Positions 43,876 through 53,000 of a stretch of 64,000 bases of DNA are shown piece by piece; position 1 is the stretch's first letter, and each line of letters starts with the position of its first letter. Origin of the DNA: Staphylococcus haemolyticus (lineage in GTDB: Bacteria > Bacillota > Bacilli > Staphylococcales > Staphylococcaceae); NCBI RefSeq assembly GCF_006094395.1, contig NZ_CP035291.1:1798001-1862000 (forward strand), read 5' to 3'. The position numbers were made by a program, and so were the translations under genes. The notes under the pieces were generated by a model that saw only the letters and a list, made by a program, of their open reading frames with translations, was not told the origin of the DNA and made no database searches.

Positions 43876-45555
43876 TTATACAATAAAAGAGTCCGGGACA
43901 TAAAGTTCTTGGATAAGTGAAAAAAAGACAATTTCTATTGAAATAATATAGAAATTGTCTTTTTTATAAATTTTTTGATTATTTTCAGCTCGTTGAGCTA
44001 CTACTTTTCTTATATTAAGTGCCATTAATACAAAACCAAGTTCTCTTTTGACTTTATTGAGTCCTCGGACAGACATCCGAGTGAAACCCAAAATAGCCTT
44101 CATAAATCCAAAAACAGGTTCCACATCAATTTTTCTTTGACTGTAGATATTTTTTGTTTCTGGTTCTGAAAGCTTTTTGTTAATTTGGGATTTAAAATAT
44201 TCCCAGTTATAATTCTTCATTATTTTTTTGTTTGTTTTTGAATTGAAGTTCATACATTGATTTTTCAGAGGACATTCTGAACAATCATCACATTCATATA
44301 ATTTGAAGTCTCGCTTATAACCATACTTATCATGACGATAGGCATATCTTTTAAAACCTAGCCGTTTATTATTCGGACAAATGAATTCGTCATTAATTTC
44401 GTCATAGTTCCAATTTTGAGTATTAAAGATGTCACTTTTATATTTTTTAGTTTTATCTTTTATAAACATTCCATATGTTATGAGTGGCGTTCGATTAAAG
44501 TCATCTATAATTGCCTTATAATTTGATTCACTACCATAACCTGCATCAGCTACAATATATTCAGGTAAATGACCGTAGGTCTCTTGAATTGAATTTAAAA
44601 ATGGAATCATCGTTCTAGTATCCGTTGGATTTTGATACACATTATAAGATAAAACAAATTGGGAATTTGTCGCTATTTGTAAATTATACCCTGGCTTAAG
44701 TTGTCCATTTTTCATGTGATCTTCTTTCATTCTCATAAATGTCGCATCATGATCTGTCTTAGAATAACTATTTCTATCCTTTAAAATAGATTTTTGAAAT
44801 TCGTATCGATACTTTCGCTCAAAATAATCATTGATTTGCTTTTTGTATTTTTTGATTTTAGTTCTTTTGAGACGTATTTGTTTTCTTGTTTTAGTACATT
44901 TTTCATTGTTGATATGTTGGTTTAAATCTTCGATTTCTTTATCTAAGTGACTACCAATCAAATCTATTTCTTCTTTTGTTAATTCATTATCATGATCTTC
45001 TTTAATTTCCGGTATGATTTTATTGGTTACCAATTCATGGTAGAGGGCTTTAGAATCCTCATTCATCTTTGATTCATGGTTTTGAATACTCTTTTTCCAT
45101 ACAAATGTATATCGATTGGCATTTGCTTCAATTTTTGTACCATCAATAAAAATAGCTTTATCATCTATAAGATTTTGTTTTACACACTGACTGTAAAATT
45201 GAATAAATAAAGATTCTAATAAAGCATCTACTTTTGGATTTACTCTAAATCGATTAATTGTTTTATAAGAAGGTTTTTGATTTTGTGATAGCCACATCAT
45301 TCGGATGCTATCATTAAGCATTTTTTCTATTTTACGACCTGAGAATACAGATTGTGTGTAGGCATATAGAATCACTTTTAACATCATTTTAGGATGGTAC
45401 GAAGTTGCACCACGGTGATGTCTGAATTCGTCGAATTCATTGTCAGGAATTGTTTCAACAATATCATTTACATGTCGTGAAATATCATTTGTGGGGATAA
45501 GAACTGAAGTTTCCATTGGTAGAGTAAGTTGAGTCATGTTATAATTTTTATACAT
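43876..45555 (-). CDS. IS1272-type transposase (IS1182 family), copy B
   Basis: Its 559 residues are identical to copy A up to PDS at residue 556, with the same probable catalytic residues Asp138, Asp337 and Glu479 and the same Cys cluster. The stop codon is again outside the element. Here the frame exits through the right repeat and ends after only three foreign residues (FIV), at 43876, inside the end of IS200 copy B. Confidence 0.92.
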   Translation of the reverse strand: MYKNYNMTQLTLPMETSVLIPTNDISRHVNDIVETIPDNEFDEFRHHRGATSYHPKMMLKVILYAYTQSVFSGRKIEKMLNDSIRMMWLSQNQKPSYKTINRFRVNPKVDALLESLFIQFYSQCVKQNLIDDKAIFIDGTKIEANANRYTFVWKKSIQNHESKMNEDSKALYHELVTNKIIPEIKEDHDNELTKEEIDLIGSHLDKEIEDLNQHINNEKCTKTRKQIRLKRTKIKKYKKQINDYFERKYRYEFQKSILKDRNSYSKTDHDATFMRMKEDHMKNGQLKPGYNLQIATNSQFVLSYNVYQNPTDTRTMIPFLNSIQETYGHLPEYIVADAGYGSESNYKAIIDDFNRTPLITYGMFIKDKTKKYKSDIFNTQNWNYDEINDEFICPNNKRLGFKRYAYRHDKYGYKRDFKLYECDDCSECPLKNQCMNFNSKTNKKIMKNYNWEYFKSQINKKLSEPETKNIYSQRKIDVEPVFGFMKAILGFTRMSVRGLNKVKRELGFVLMALNIRKVVAQRAENNQKIYKKDNFYIISIEIVFFSLIQELYVPDSFIV

Positions 45556-45825
45556 AAGGCACCTCGTTAATTTAGTTTAGTGATGTTTATTAAATTATAC
45601 GAAAGTGCTTTATTTTTTTAAAGTATTACAATGTAAAATTACATATAAATACAAAGTATTTTGGCGAGACTCTTGAGGGAACAGGACAAGCTGAAGACTA
45701 CAGGCTGAAGCTGTCCCCTAAGAAAGCGAGCCAACAATACGGAGTATTGTAAATAAAGAAGCCAGTAAATGAATTTGTTAAAACTCATTTACTGGCTATT
45801 TCTCTAGGGTTTATGTCCCAGACTC
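43889..45825 (-). mobile_element. IS1272-type element (IS1182 family), complete copy B
   Basis: A 1937-base element in the opposite orientation to copy A, with the same terminal inverted repeats (GAGTCCGGGACATAA at 43889; complement of GAGTCTGGGACATAA ending at 45825). The immediate flanks are AATAAAA on one side and TTTATT on the other, an inverted pair as expected if the element replaced a stem-loop. It lies 53 bases downstream of hmp and 5 bases from IS200 copy B. Confidence 0.93.
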
Positions 45826-45878
45826 TTTATTCATTTATAATTTATACAAAATCTTATTAATAAATATCTATTTCAATA

Positions 45879-47024
45879 TTAAACTGCAACACTTAATTTT
45901 GGTACAAATGTTTCATAATGAATATGACTTTGATCAACATCTAATGCTTTTAATACTTCAATAACTGATTGTATGAATTTAGCACCACCACAAACATAAA
46001 TCTCTGTATTTTCACTTATATATTTTTCTAAGTATTCTTTAGTTAAATAGCCATTTTTTTCGCGATCATAAAGTTCATATTTTGCTTTGTCTGATTTTTG
46101 ACTAATATTTTCTAAATATGAAGTGAATGGTGTATCGTTGACATCTCCAGTTACTTGAATAAATTGAGCATTGCTATCTTTAACAATCACTTCATTAAAC
46201 ATTGAAACTAATGGCGTAACACCGATACCCGCACCAATAAATAATTGAGGGTTTTCAGGATTTGCAACCGCAAATGGACCTACAGGTGCTGATAAATTAA
46301 TTTTGTCTCCTTCGTTTAATTCATCATGCAATATAGTTGAAACTTCACCTTCATGGTCAGTTGTCACATCACGTTTAACAGCAAATGTTAAGCGCTCTTT
46401 TTCTCCAGATACAATTGAATAATGTCGTTTTGCACGATAAGGTATTTTTTCACTACTTACATCCACAGTGATGTATTCACCAGGTGTAAATTGACTTAAA
46501 TCATAGTCAGTAGATTTAACTGTGAAAGCTTTGATATCTGAAGATAATTGTTCGATTTTTTCGATTTCAAAAGGTTGGAAACCTTCCCAAAGCATACTAG
46601 CATAGATATCTTTTTCAACTTGAATAAACACATCTGCGATTTCTTGATAAGCTTTCTTCCAAGTTTGGATAATTGGATGATCATCTTCTAGTCCTACTAC
46701 TGCCTTAATTGCTTCTATTAAATTTTCTCCAACAATGTCATAACCTGCTGGAGGAACTTCTAATGCACAATGTTTATAAGCGATTTCTTTAACTACAGGC
46801 ATGATGTTGCCTAAATTATCAATATTAACAGCTGCTGCTAAAACACTTTGTGCTAATGCAGTTGATTGAAATCCTTTTTGTTGGTTCGTTTGGTTAAACA
46901 TATTTTTTAATTCTGGATGTTGATTAAACATTCTATTGTAAAAATATGATGTTATTTCAGTGCCTTTCTCTTGTAATACAGGTACCGTTTCTTTGATAAT
47001 GCCTTTTTCTTTTTCATTTAACAT
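45879..47024 (-). CDS. hmp: Flavohaemoglobin (nitric oxide dioxygenase)
   Basis: Detoxifies NO to nitrate using NAD(P)H and oxygen. The 381 residues start at 47024 (MLNEKEKGIIKE) after GGGAGTGA. The N-terminal globin domain (about 1-137) has FNQHPELKNMF and the proximal-His region YKHCALEVPPAGY. The FAD domain follows, with the flavin motif YRAKRHYSIVS. The NAD domain has GAGIGVTPLVSMF and ends in the conserved HYETFVPKL. I do not recall hmp between folD and qox in S. aureus, so the position is likely species-specific. A Rex-like site lies upstream. Confidence 0.95.
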   Translation of the reverse strand: MLNEKEKGIIKETVPVLQEKGTEITSYFYNRMFNQHPELKNMFNQTNQQKGFQSTALAQSVLAAAVNIDNLGNIMPVVKEIAYKHCALEVPPAGYDIVGENLIEAIKAVVGLEDDHPIIQTWKKAYQEIADVFIQVEKDIYASMLWEGFQPFEIEKIEQLSSDIKAFTVKSTDYDLSQFTPGEYITVDVSSEKIPYRAKRHYSIVSGEKERLTFAVKRDVTTDHEGEVSTILHDELNEGDKINLSAPVGPFAVANPENPQLFIGAGIGVTPLVSMFNEVIVKDSNAQFIQVTGDVNDTPFTSYLENISQKSDKAKYELYDREKNGYLTKEYLEKYISENTEIYVCGGAKFIQSVIEVLKALDVDQSHIHYETFVPKLSVAV

Positions 47025-47104
47025 GAAAGTCACTCCCATTTAGTTAAATATTTCAAACCTTTTCCAAGTTCATTCTATTCCAATTTGCAAAATTTTTAAA
47101 TCAA

Positions 47105-47122
47105 TTGTAATTAAATTCACAA
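47105..47122. promoter_or_regulatory. Rex-like operator upstream of hmp
   Basis: On the minus strand TTGTGAATTTAATTACAA matches the Rex consensus TTGTGAA-N4-TTCACAA with two mismatches, 81 bases upstream of the hmp start. Rex senses the NADH/NAD+ ratio and represses low-oxygen and NO-response genes in S. aureus. This is a candidate only. Confidence 0.4.
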
Positions 47123-47288
47123 ATTGTTCATTTTACATAATCTTAATATATATTTTTCTTCTTATTATTTAAATTCTTAAAATAATACGATATATTAGGA
47201 CTATAGTATGATGTTTATTTTCAGCATATATTGTATAGTTTAATTAAATTACTCAATGACTTTATTTTTTTTAACGGAGGTTAACTTA

Positions 47289-47606
47289 ATGAATAAACTA
47301 ATCCAGTCACTTTCAGCGCTAGGCGTCTCCGCAACTCTAGTTACCCCCAACTTAAGTGCAGAAGCAACAACTAATCACTCCCCTGAGCTTAGAGGTGTGA
47401 ATGATATCGTAATCGAAAAAGGCCAAAATTATAATCTACTAAATGGAATTAGTGCTTATGATAAAGAAGATGGTGATTTAACACATAAGATCACTGTAGA
47501 TGGTCATGTTGATACTTCTAAAGTAGGCAAATATAAAGTGAAATATAATGTCATTGATTCAGATGGTGCAGAAGAAACTTCAACTCGATACATAGAAGTT
47601 AAATAA
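47289..47606 (+). CDS. Small secreted protein with a DUF5011 immunoglobulin-like domain
   Basis: A 105-residue exported protein. The start at 47289 (MNKLIQSLSALGVSA) follows GGAGG; a longer frame from 47256 is unlikely. A signal peptide ends near AEA (about residue 24). The rest is one beta-sandwich repeat, with GVNDIVIEKGQNYNLLNGISAYD, DGDLTHKI, VGKYKVKYNVIDSDGAEET and IEVK, the DUF5011 pattern. In other proteins such domains are usually repeats in large surface proteins; here it stands alone. No sorting signal or enzyme domain is present, so the role is unknown. Confidence 0.8.
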   Translation: MNKLIQSLSALGVSATLVTPNLSAEATTNHSPELRGVNDIVIEKGQNYNLLNGISAYDKEDGDLTHKITVDGHVDTSKVGKYKVKYNVIDSDGAEETSTRYIEVK

Positions 47607-47622
47607 TATGACAAATTTTTGA

Positions 47623-47650
47623 GATGAGATGAATAATCTCATCTTTTTTT
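47623..47650 (+). terminator. Terminator of the DUF5011 protein gene
   Basis: GATGAGAT-GAATA-ATCTCATC is a perfect 8-bp stem followed by seven T residues, 16 bases past the stop codon. Confidence 0.9.
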
Positions 47651-47901
47651 GTGTCAAAAAACCTTGAAAACACTGAAAATGATAACGTTTCTCAACTATA
47701 TGCGTATTTCACTTAAATTTGTCATTTTTCACAGAATAGACACATAATTTTAACAAATCTTACATTCCCCGTCATTCCTATTGTTTCTAGTTGTTTCCTA
47801 TATATAATTATAATTTTTTTCGGATAAGTACTTGTAAATATTGCGTAATAAACTAAAATTAATGATAAGCCCTACATTTGTAGTATTAGGAGGTCAAAAA
47901 A
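47651..47901 (+). promoter_or_regulatory. qoxABCD upstream region with a possible catabolite-response element
   Basis: This 251-base control region should hold the qox promoter. ATGATAACGTTTCTC (47679-47693) resembles the CcpA site WTGNAANCGNWNNCW with three mismatches, including the central CG. The ribosome site AGGAGG lies just before the GTG of qoxA. No promoter hexamers were clear enough to assign. Confidence 0.3.
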
Positions 47902-49026
47902 GTGTCAAAATTTAAGTCTTTGCTTCTAATGTTCGGCACGCTAATTTTACTTAGTGGTTGTTCGAATGTTGAAGTATTTAATGCAAAAGGGCCAGTAGCA
48001 AGTAGTCAGAAGTTCTTGATTATCTATTCAATCATCTTCATGCTTGTTATTGTTGCTGTTGTACTTACCATGTTCGCTATTTTTATTTTCAAGTATAGCT
48101 ACAATAAAAACAGCGAAACTGGTAAGATGCACCACAATTCTTTAATTGAAACAATTTGGTTTGTGGTACCTATCATTATCGTAATTGCTTTATCTATTCC
48201 AACAGTTAAAACTTTATACGATTATGAGAAACCACCAGAAAGTAAAGAAGATCCAATGGTTGTATACGCAGTAAGTGCTGGATACAAATGGTTCTTCGCT
48301 TATCCAGAACAAAAAGTTGAAACTGTTAATACTTTAACTATTCCTAAAAATCGTCCTGTAGTATTCAAATTACAAGCTATGGATACGATGACAAGTTTCT
48401 GGATTCCTCAATTAGGTGGTCAAAAATATGCCATGACTGGCATGACAATGAATTGGACTTTACAAGCCGATGAAACAGGTACTTTCAGAGGACGTAACTC
48501 AAACTTTAATGGTGAAGGTTTCTCTCGCCAAACGTTTAAAGTTCACTCTGTAGACCAAAGTGAATTCGATTCTTGGGTTAAAGATGCTAAGAGCAAGAAA
48601 ACACTTAGCCAAGATGAGTTTGATAAACAACTCTTACCAAGTACACCTAATAAAGAATTGACATTCAGTGGTACGCATATGGCATTCGTTGACCCTGCAG
48701 CTGATCCAGAGTACATCTTCTACGCTTACAAACGTTACAACTATGTTCAAAAAGATCCTAACTTTGTAGCTGAGAAAGACTTGTACAAAGATGTTACTGA
48801 TAAACCACAAAAACCAGCTCGTAAGGTTCAAATCACTAACGCTAACTATAAGCGTCATGGTATGAAACCTATGATTCTTGGTAACAATGATCCTTATGAT
48901 AATGAATTCAAGAAAGAAGAAGATCATAACTCTAAGGAAATGGAAAAAATCAGTAAAAGTGCAAAAGACGAAAATGCGTCTAAATTTGGTAGCAAAGCAG
49001 ACAATGATCATGGAGGTGGACATTAA
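47902..49026 (+). CDS. qoxA: Cytochrome aa3/bo quinol oxidase subunit II
   Basis: Membrane-anchored lipoprotein subunit of the main proton-pumping quinol oxidase. The 374 residues start with GTG after AGGAGG. The lipobox LLSGC places the lipidated Cys at 20, and two transmembrane helices follow. The C-terminal domain has the cupredoxin fold ([15 protein letters not shown]-like region [12 protein letters not shown]) but lacks the Cys copper ligands of true cytochrome oxidases, as expected for quinol oxidase. The highly charged tail ends in DHGGGH. It overlaps qoxB by one base. Confidence 0.95.
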   Translation: MSKFKSLLLMFGTLILLSGCSNVEVFNAKGPVASSQKFLIIYSIIFMLVIVAVVLTMFAIFIFKYSYNKNSETGKMHHNSLIETIWFVVPIIIVIALSIPTVKTLYDYEKPPESKEDPMVVYAVSAGYKWFFAYPEQKVETVNTLTIPKNRPVVFKLQAMDTMTSFWIPQLGGQKYAMTGMTMNWTLQADETGTFRGRNSNFNGEGFSRQTFKVHSVDQSEFDSWVKDAKSKKTLSQDEFDKQLLPSTPNKELTFSGTHMAFVDPAADPEYIFYAYKRYNYVQKDPNFVAEKDLYKDVTDKPQKPARKVQITNANYKRHGMKPMILGNNDPYDNEFKKEEDHNSKEMEKISKSAKDENASKFGSKADNDHGGGH

Positions 49027-51014
49027 TGAATTTTCCATGGGATCAATTGCTCGTTAAAGGTAACTGGATGATTACAATGGCACAAATTGGTGCGCCATTC
49101 CTAGTTATTGGTTTAATCGCAGTAATTACTTACTTCAAGTTATGGAAATATCTTTACAAAGAATGGTTCACATCCGTAGACCATAAAAAAATCGGTTTAA
49201 TGTACTTAATTTGTGCCGTACTTATGTTCGTTCGTGGTGGTATTGATGCATTACTATTACGTACTCAATTAACAATTCCAGATAATACTTTCTTGGAATC
49301 AAATCACTATAACGAAATATTCAGTACGCACGGCGTTATCATGATTATCTTTATGGCTATGCCATTCGTATTTGGTTTATGGAACGTAGTCGTTCCACTA
49401 CAAATTGGGGCTCGTGATGTGGCGTTCCCAGTTATGAATAACATTAGTTTCTGGTTATTCTTCGTTGGTATGATTTTATTCAACCTTTCATTCATTATTG
49501 GTGGTTCACCAGCAGCTGGTTGGACAAACTATGCACCATTAGCTGGTGAATTTAGTCCAGGCCCAGGTGTTAACTATTACCTAGTCGCAATTCAGATTTC
49601 AGGTATTGGTACTTTAATGACTGGTATTAACTTCTTCGTAACAATACTTAGATGTAAAACACCAACAATGAAATTCATGCAAATGCCAATGTTTACTGTA
49701 ACAACATTTATTACGACTTTAATCGTAATTCTTGCGTTCCCAGTATTCACAGTTGTACTTGCATTAATGACTTTTGACCGTGTATTTGGAACTGCATTCT
49801 TTACAGTTGCCGATGGCGGTATGCCAATGTTATGGGCAAACTTCTTCTGGGTATGGGGGCACCCTGAGGTTTATATCGTTATCTTGCCTGCATTTGGTAT
49901 TTATTCAGAAATTATTCCAACATTTGCTCGTAAACGTTTATTCGGACACCAAAGTATGGTGTGGGCAACTGCTGGTATCGCATTCTTAAGTTTCTTAGTT
50001 TGGGTTCACCATTTCTTCACAATGGGTAATGGTGCTTTAATCAACTCATTCTTCTCAATCTCAACAATGTTAATCGGTGTACCAACCGGAGTTAAATTAT
50101 TTAACTGGTTATTAACATTATATAAAGGACGTATTACGTTCGAGTCACCTATGCTATTCTCATTAGCCTTCATCCCTAACTTCTTATTAGGTGGGGTTAC
50201 AGGTGTAATGTTAGCGATGGCATCAGCTGACTATCAATACCATAATACTTATTTCTTAGTAGCTCACTTCCACTATACATTGGTTACTGGTGTTGTATTT
50301 GCCTGCCTAGCTGGTTTAATCTTCTGGTATCCTAAGATGATGGGTTACAAATTAAACGAAAAATTAAACGCATGGTGCTTCTGGTTATTCATGATTGGAT
50401 TTAACGTATGTTTCTTACCACAATTCATTCTTGGATTAGACGGAATGCCTCGTCGTTTATACACTTATATGCCTTCTGATGGTTGGTGGTTATTAAACGT
50501 AATCTCTACTATTGGTGCATTATTAATGGCTGTTGGTTTCCTATTCTTAGTAGTAAGCATTGTATACAGTCATATCAAAGCTCCACGTGAAGCTACTGGA
50601 GATAACTGGGATGGTCTTGGACGTACTTTAGAGTGGTCTACTGCTTCTGCAATTCCACCTAAATACAACTTTGCTATCACTCCAGATTGGAATGACTATG
50701 ATACATTTGTTGATATGAAAGAACATGGTCGTCATTATTTAGATAACCATAATTATAAAGACATTCATATGCCAAACAATACACACACAGGTGTAATTAT
50801 GGGTATATTCATGTTATTAGGTGGTTTCTTCTTAATCTTCGAAACTGTAATCCCTGCTGCAATCTGCTTAGTAGGTATTCTTGGTTCATTAGTTTACCAA
50901 AGTTTCGTACAAGATCATGGTTATCATATCCCTGCTTCTGAAGTTGCTGAAAATGAAGCTCGCTTAAGAGAAGCTCGTATTAAAGAAAGGGAGGCTGTAG
51001 GTCATGAGTCATGA
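49026..51014 (+). CDS. qoxB: Quinol oxidase subunit I
   Basis: Catalytic haem-copper subunit of 662 residues with about 14 or more helices. The Cu-binding region has the cross-linked His-Tyr pair in [15 protein letters not shown] and the His pair in WVHHFF. The haem-ligand helix [11 protein letters not shown] is present, and [12 protein letters not shown] lies near the N-terminus. It is the proton-pumping aerobic terminal oxidase, complementing the bd oxidase encoded at 17-18 kb. It overlaps qoxC by 11 bases. Confidence 0.97.
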   Translation: MNFPWDQLLVKGNWMITMAQIGAPFLVIGLIAVITYFKLWKYLYKEWFTSVDHKKIGLMYLICAVLMFVRGGIDALLLRTQLTIPDNTFLESNHYNEIFSTHGVIMIIFMAMPFVFGLWNVVVPLQIGARDVAFPVMNNISFWLFFVGMILFNLSFIIGGSPAAGWTNYAPLAGEFSPGPGVNYYLVAIQISGIGTLMTGINFFVTILRCKTPTMKFMQMPMFTVTTFITTLIVILAFPVFTVVLALMTFDRVFGTAFFTVADGGMPMLWANFFWVWGHPEVYIVILPAFGIYSEIIPTFARKRLFGHQSMVWATAGIAFLSFLVWVHHFFTMGNGALINSFFSISTMLIGVPTGVKLFNWLLTLYKGRITFESPMLFSLAFIPNFLLGGVTGVMLAMASADYQYHNTYFLVAHFHYTLVTGVVFACLAGLIFWYPKMMGYKLNEKLNAWCFWLFMIGFNVCFLPQFILGLDGMPRRLYTYMPSDGWWLLNVISTIGALLMAVGFLFLVVSIVYSHIKAPREATGDNWDGLGRTLEWSTASAIPPKYNFAITPDWNDYDTFVDMKEHGRHYLDNHNYKDIHMPNNTHTGVIMGIFMLLGGFFLIFETVIPAAICLVGILGSLVYQSFVQDHGYHIPASEVAENEARLREARIKEREAVGHES

Positions 51015-51609
51015 TACAAATACTGTTGATTCACGTACGCACGAAGGTCAATTAAATAAACTTGGCTTCTGGATTTTCCTTACAGCCGAATTCTCATTAT
51101 TCGGTACCTTGTTCGCAACGTTATTAACGTTGCAACATGGTGGCGATTATGCTGGCAAAATGACAACAGAATTATTCGAGTTACCGCTTGTATTAATTAT
51201 GACGTTTGCCTTATTAATTAGTTCTTACACATGTGGTATTTCAATTTATTACATGCGTAAAGAAAAACAAAACTTAATGATGTTCTGGATGATTCTTACT
51301 GTCCTTTTAGGTCTAGTGTTCGTTGGATTCGAAATTTACGAATTTGCTCACTATGTTTCTGAAGGCGTAACACCACAAATTGGATCTTATTGGTCTAGTT
51401 TCTTCATCCTATTAGGTACACACGGTGCTCACGTATCATTAGGTATTGGTTGGATCATTTGTTTATTAATTCAAGTGGCTACACGTGGTCTTAATAAATA
51501 TAATGCTCCTAAATTATTCATTGTAAGTTTATACTGGCACTTCTTAGATGTTGTTTGGATCTTCATCTTCACTGCCGTATATATGATAGGGATGGTGTAT
51601 AGCGGATGA
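51004..51609 (+). CDS. qoxC: Quinol oxidase subunit III
   Basis: A 201-residue subunit III with five transmembrane helices. It starts within the qoxB end (ATG 51004) and shows [18 protein letters not shown] and the conserved [14 protein letters not shown], followed by [13 protein letters not shown]. These are typical of subunit III of haem-copper oxidases. It overlaps qoxD by 4 bases. Confidence 0.96.
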   Translation: MSHDTNTVDSRTHEGQLNKLGFWIFLTAEFSLFGTLFATLLTLQHGGDYAGKMTTELFELPLVLIMTFALLISSYTCGISIYYMRKEKQNLMMFWMILTVLLGLVFVGFEIYEFAHYVSEGVTPQIGSYWSSFFILLGTHGAHVSLGIGWIICLLIQVATRGLNKYNAPKLFIVSLYWHFLDVVWIFIFTAVYMIGMVYSG

Positions 51610-51896
51610 ATACAATCGTAAAACATACAGTCGGCTTTATTGCCTCAATCGTCTTGACGTTATTAGCAGTTTTCGTAACTCTATACACAAACATGACATT
51701 CCATGCTAAAACAACAATCATCTTTGGCTTTGCTTTTATTCAAGCTGCAGTTCAATTATTAATGTTCATGCACTTAACTGAAGGAAAAGATGGTCAAGTA
51801 CAATCGTTCAAAGTTATCTTTGCGATTATCATCACATTAGTGACTGTTATTGGTACGTATTGGGTTATGCAAGGTGGACATTCTCACCACTTATAA
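51606..51896 (+). CDS. qoxD: Quinol oxidase subunit IV
   Basis: A 96-residue small subunit with three transmembrane helices. [42 protein letters not shown] and a final helix are typical of the COX4_pro/QoxD family. It is the last gene of qoxABCD, overlapping qoxC by 4 bases. A strong terminator follows. Confidence 0.95.
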   Translation: MNTIVKHTVGFIASIVLTLLAVFVTLYTNMTFHAKTTIIFGFAFIQAAVQLLMFMHLTEGKDGQVQSFKVIFAIIITLVTVIGTYWVMQGGHSHHL

Positions 51897-51915
51897 TTTA
51901 ATATTTATCTCACAC

Positions 51916-51960
51916 AAAGAACCTGTTATGAAACTCGTCAGAGTTTCAAACAGGTTCTTT
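51916..51960 (+). terminator. Terminator of qoxABCD
   Basis: AAAGAACCTGTT and AACAGGTTCTTT pair outside an inner GAAACTC/GAGTTTC stem, giving a very stable hairpin, 19 bases past the qoxD stop. Confidence 0.9.
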
Positions 51961-52038
51961 CTTTATGCTTTCATATCATACCTGATTTAAGTTATCTTTA
52001 ATTTAAATCATTTATTGTGAAGGAGATGCATTTGAATA

Positions 52039-52938
52039 ATGACTTTACCTATAATCATAGATACTGATCCAGGAATTGATGATGCTGCTGCATTGAGTGT
52101 TGCCCTATTACATCCATTCTTCGATGTAAAAATGATTTCCACAGTCAATGGAAATGTCAGTATAGAAAAAACGACTTCTAATGCTCTGAAATTAAAAGCT
52201 TTCTTCAATAGTGACGTACCTGTTCACAGAGGTTCTGCAAAACCGTTAATTAATAAAGCAATAGATGCAAGCCAAGTTCATGGAGAAAGTGGTATGGATG
52301 GATACGACTTCCCATCTATATCAAATGACCAATTAGCTTCTACTAACTCAATATCTGCAATGAGGGAGATACTTTTACATTCAGACACCCCTATTACGCT
52401 TATAGCGTTAGGTCCACTTACGAATATTGCTCTATTGATAAGTACGTTTCCTGAAGTTAAAGATCATATTAGAGAAATTGTCTTAATGGGAGGAAGTTCA
52501 GGACGAGGTAATGTAACGCCACTTGCAGAGTTTAATATCTATAGTGATCCTGAATCAGCACATATTGTATTTGAGAGTGACCTTCCCATTACTATGATTG
52601 GACTTGATTTAGCACGACAATCGCTGTTAACTCATGACTATTTAGCATCATTTGAGCATTTGAGTAGAACAAGTGCAATGCTCTATCAAATCTTTCAACA
52701 TTATAGAGAGAATGACTTCGCTAAAGGGTTAAAATTATATGATGTCTTCACTGTATTATATTTACTTGATCCTGAAAGCTATGAAACGATACTAGCTAGT
52801 GTACGAATTGAATTACATGGGACATTGACCAAGGGAGCTACAGTTGTTGATTACGACTCCCACTATCCAAATTGTAAAATTGTTACTTCAAGTATAAATA
52901 AGAACTACTGTTCAATATTTAAAGACACAATTAAATAA
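52039..52938 (+). CDS. Inosine-uridine preferring nucleoside hydrolase
   Basis: A 299-residue enzyme that splits nucleosides to base and ribose. The N-terminal metal/ribose motif DTDPGIDDAAAL (from residue 8) is the family signature, with further blocks ALGPLTNIALL, IVLMGGSSG and EFNIYSDPESAHIVF. The start at 52039 is the only in-frame ATG, as a stop precedes it, although AAGGAG is 14 bases away, which is long. The gene is not part of the S. aureus qox-fmtA region as I recall it, so it is probably a species-specific insertion. It could feed purine salvage. Confidence 0.88.
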   Translation: MTLPIIIDTDPGIDDAAALSVALLHPFFDVKMISTVNGNVSIEKTTSNALKLKAFFNSDVPVHRGSAKPLINKAIDASQVHGESGMDGYDFPSISNDQLASTNSISAMREILLHSDTPITLIALGPLTNIALLISTFPEVKDHIREIVLMGGSSGRGNVTPLAEFNIYSDPESAHIVFESDLPITMIGLDLARQSLLTHDYLASFEHLSRTSAMLYQIFQHYRENDFAKGLKLYDVFTVLYLLDPESYETILASVRIELHGTLTKGATVVDYDSHYPNCKIVTSSINKNYCSIFKDTIK

Positions 52939-52955
52939 TTCATTTAAATTAAAAA

Positions 52956-52996
52956 AGCTATAACAAAATGCATTTTTATTACATTTCGTTATAGCT
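52956..52996. terminator. Bidirectional terminator between the nucleoside hydrolase and fmtA genes
   Basis: AGCTATAACAAAATG and CATTTCGTTATAGCT form a long stem with one mismatch and A residues on the left. It serves both converging transcripts. Confidence 0.85.
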
Positions 52997-53000
52997 CTCT

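Larger units (their letters stand above)
43141..43883 (-). mobile_element. IS200/IS605-family element, copy B
   Basis: The same 743 bases as copy A, with about five substitutions and the same two end hairpins. Flanks differ from copy A outside AATCAAAA and TATACAA. It lies 68 bases downstream of folD and 5 bases from the right end of the second IS1272 copy. Confidence 0.92.

Noticed and set aside
21585-43889. Inversion of the 22 kb between inverted IS1272 copies
   Set aside because: The gene order and directions match the S. aureus order as I recall it, with no sign of a flip.
19649-45825. Composite transposon carrying the purine operon between the two IS1272 copies
   Set aside because: The genes between are core backbone in the usual staphylococcal order. 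The IS copies are separate insertions, not boundaries of a mobile unit.
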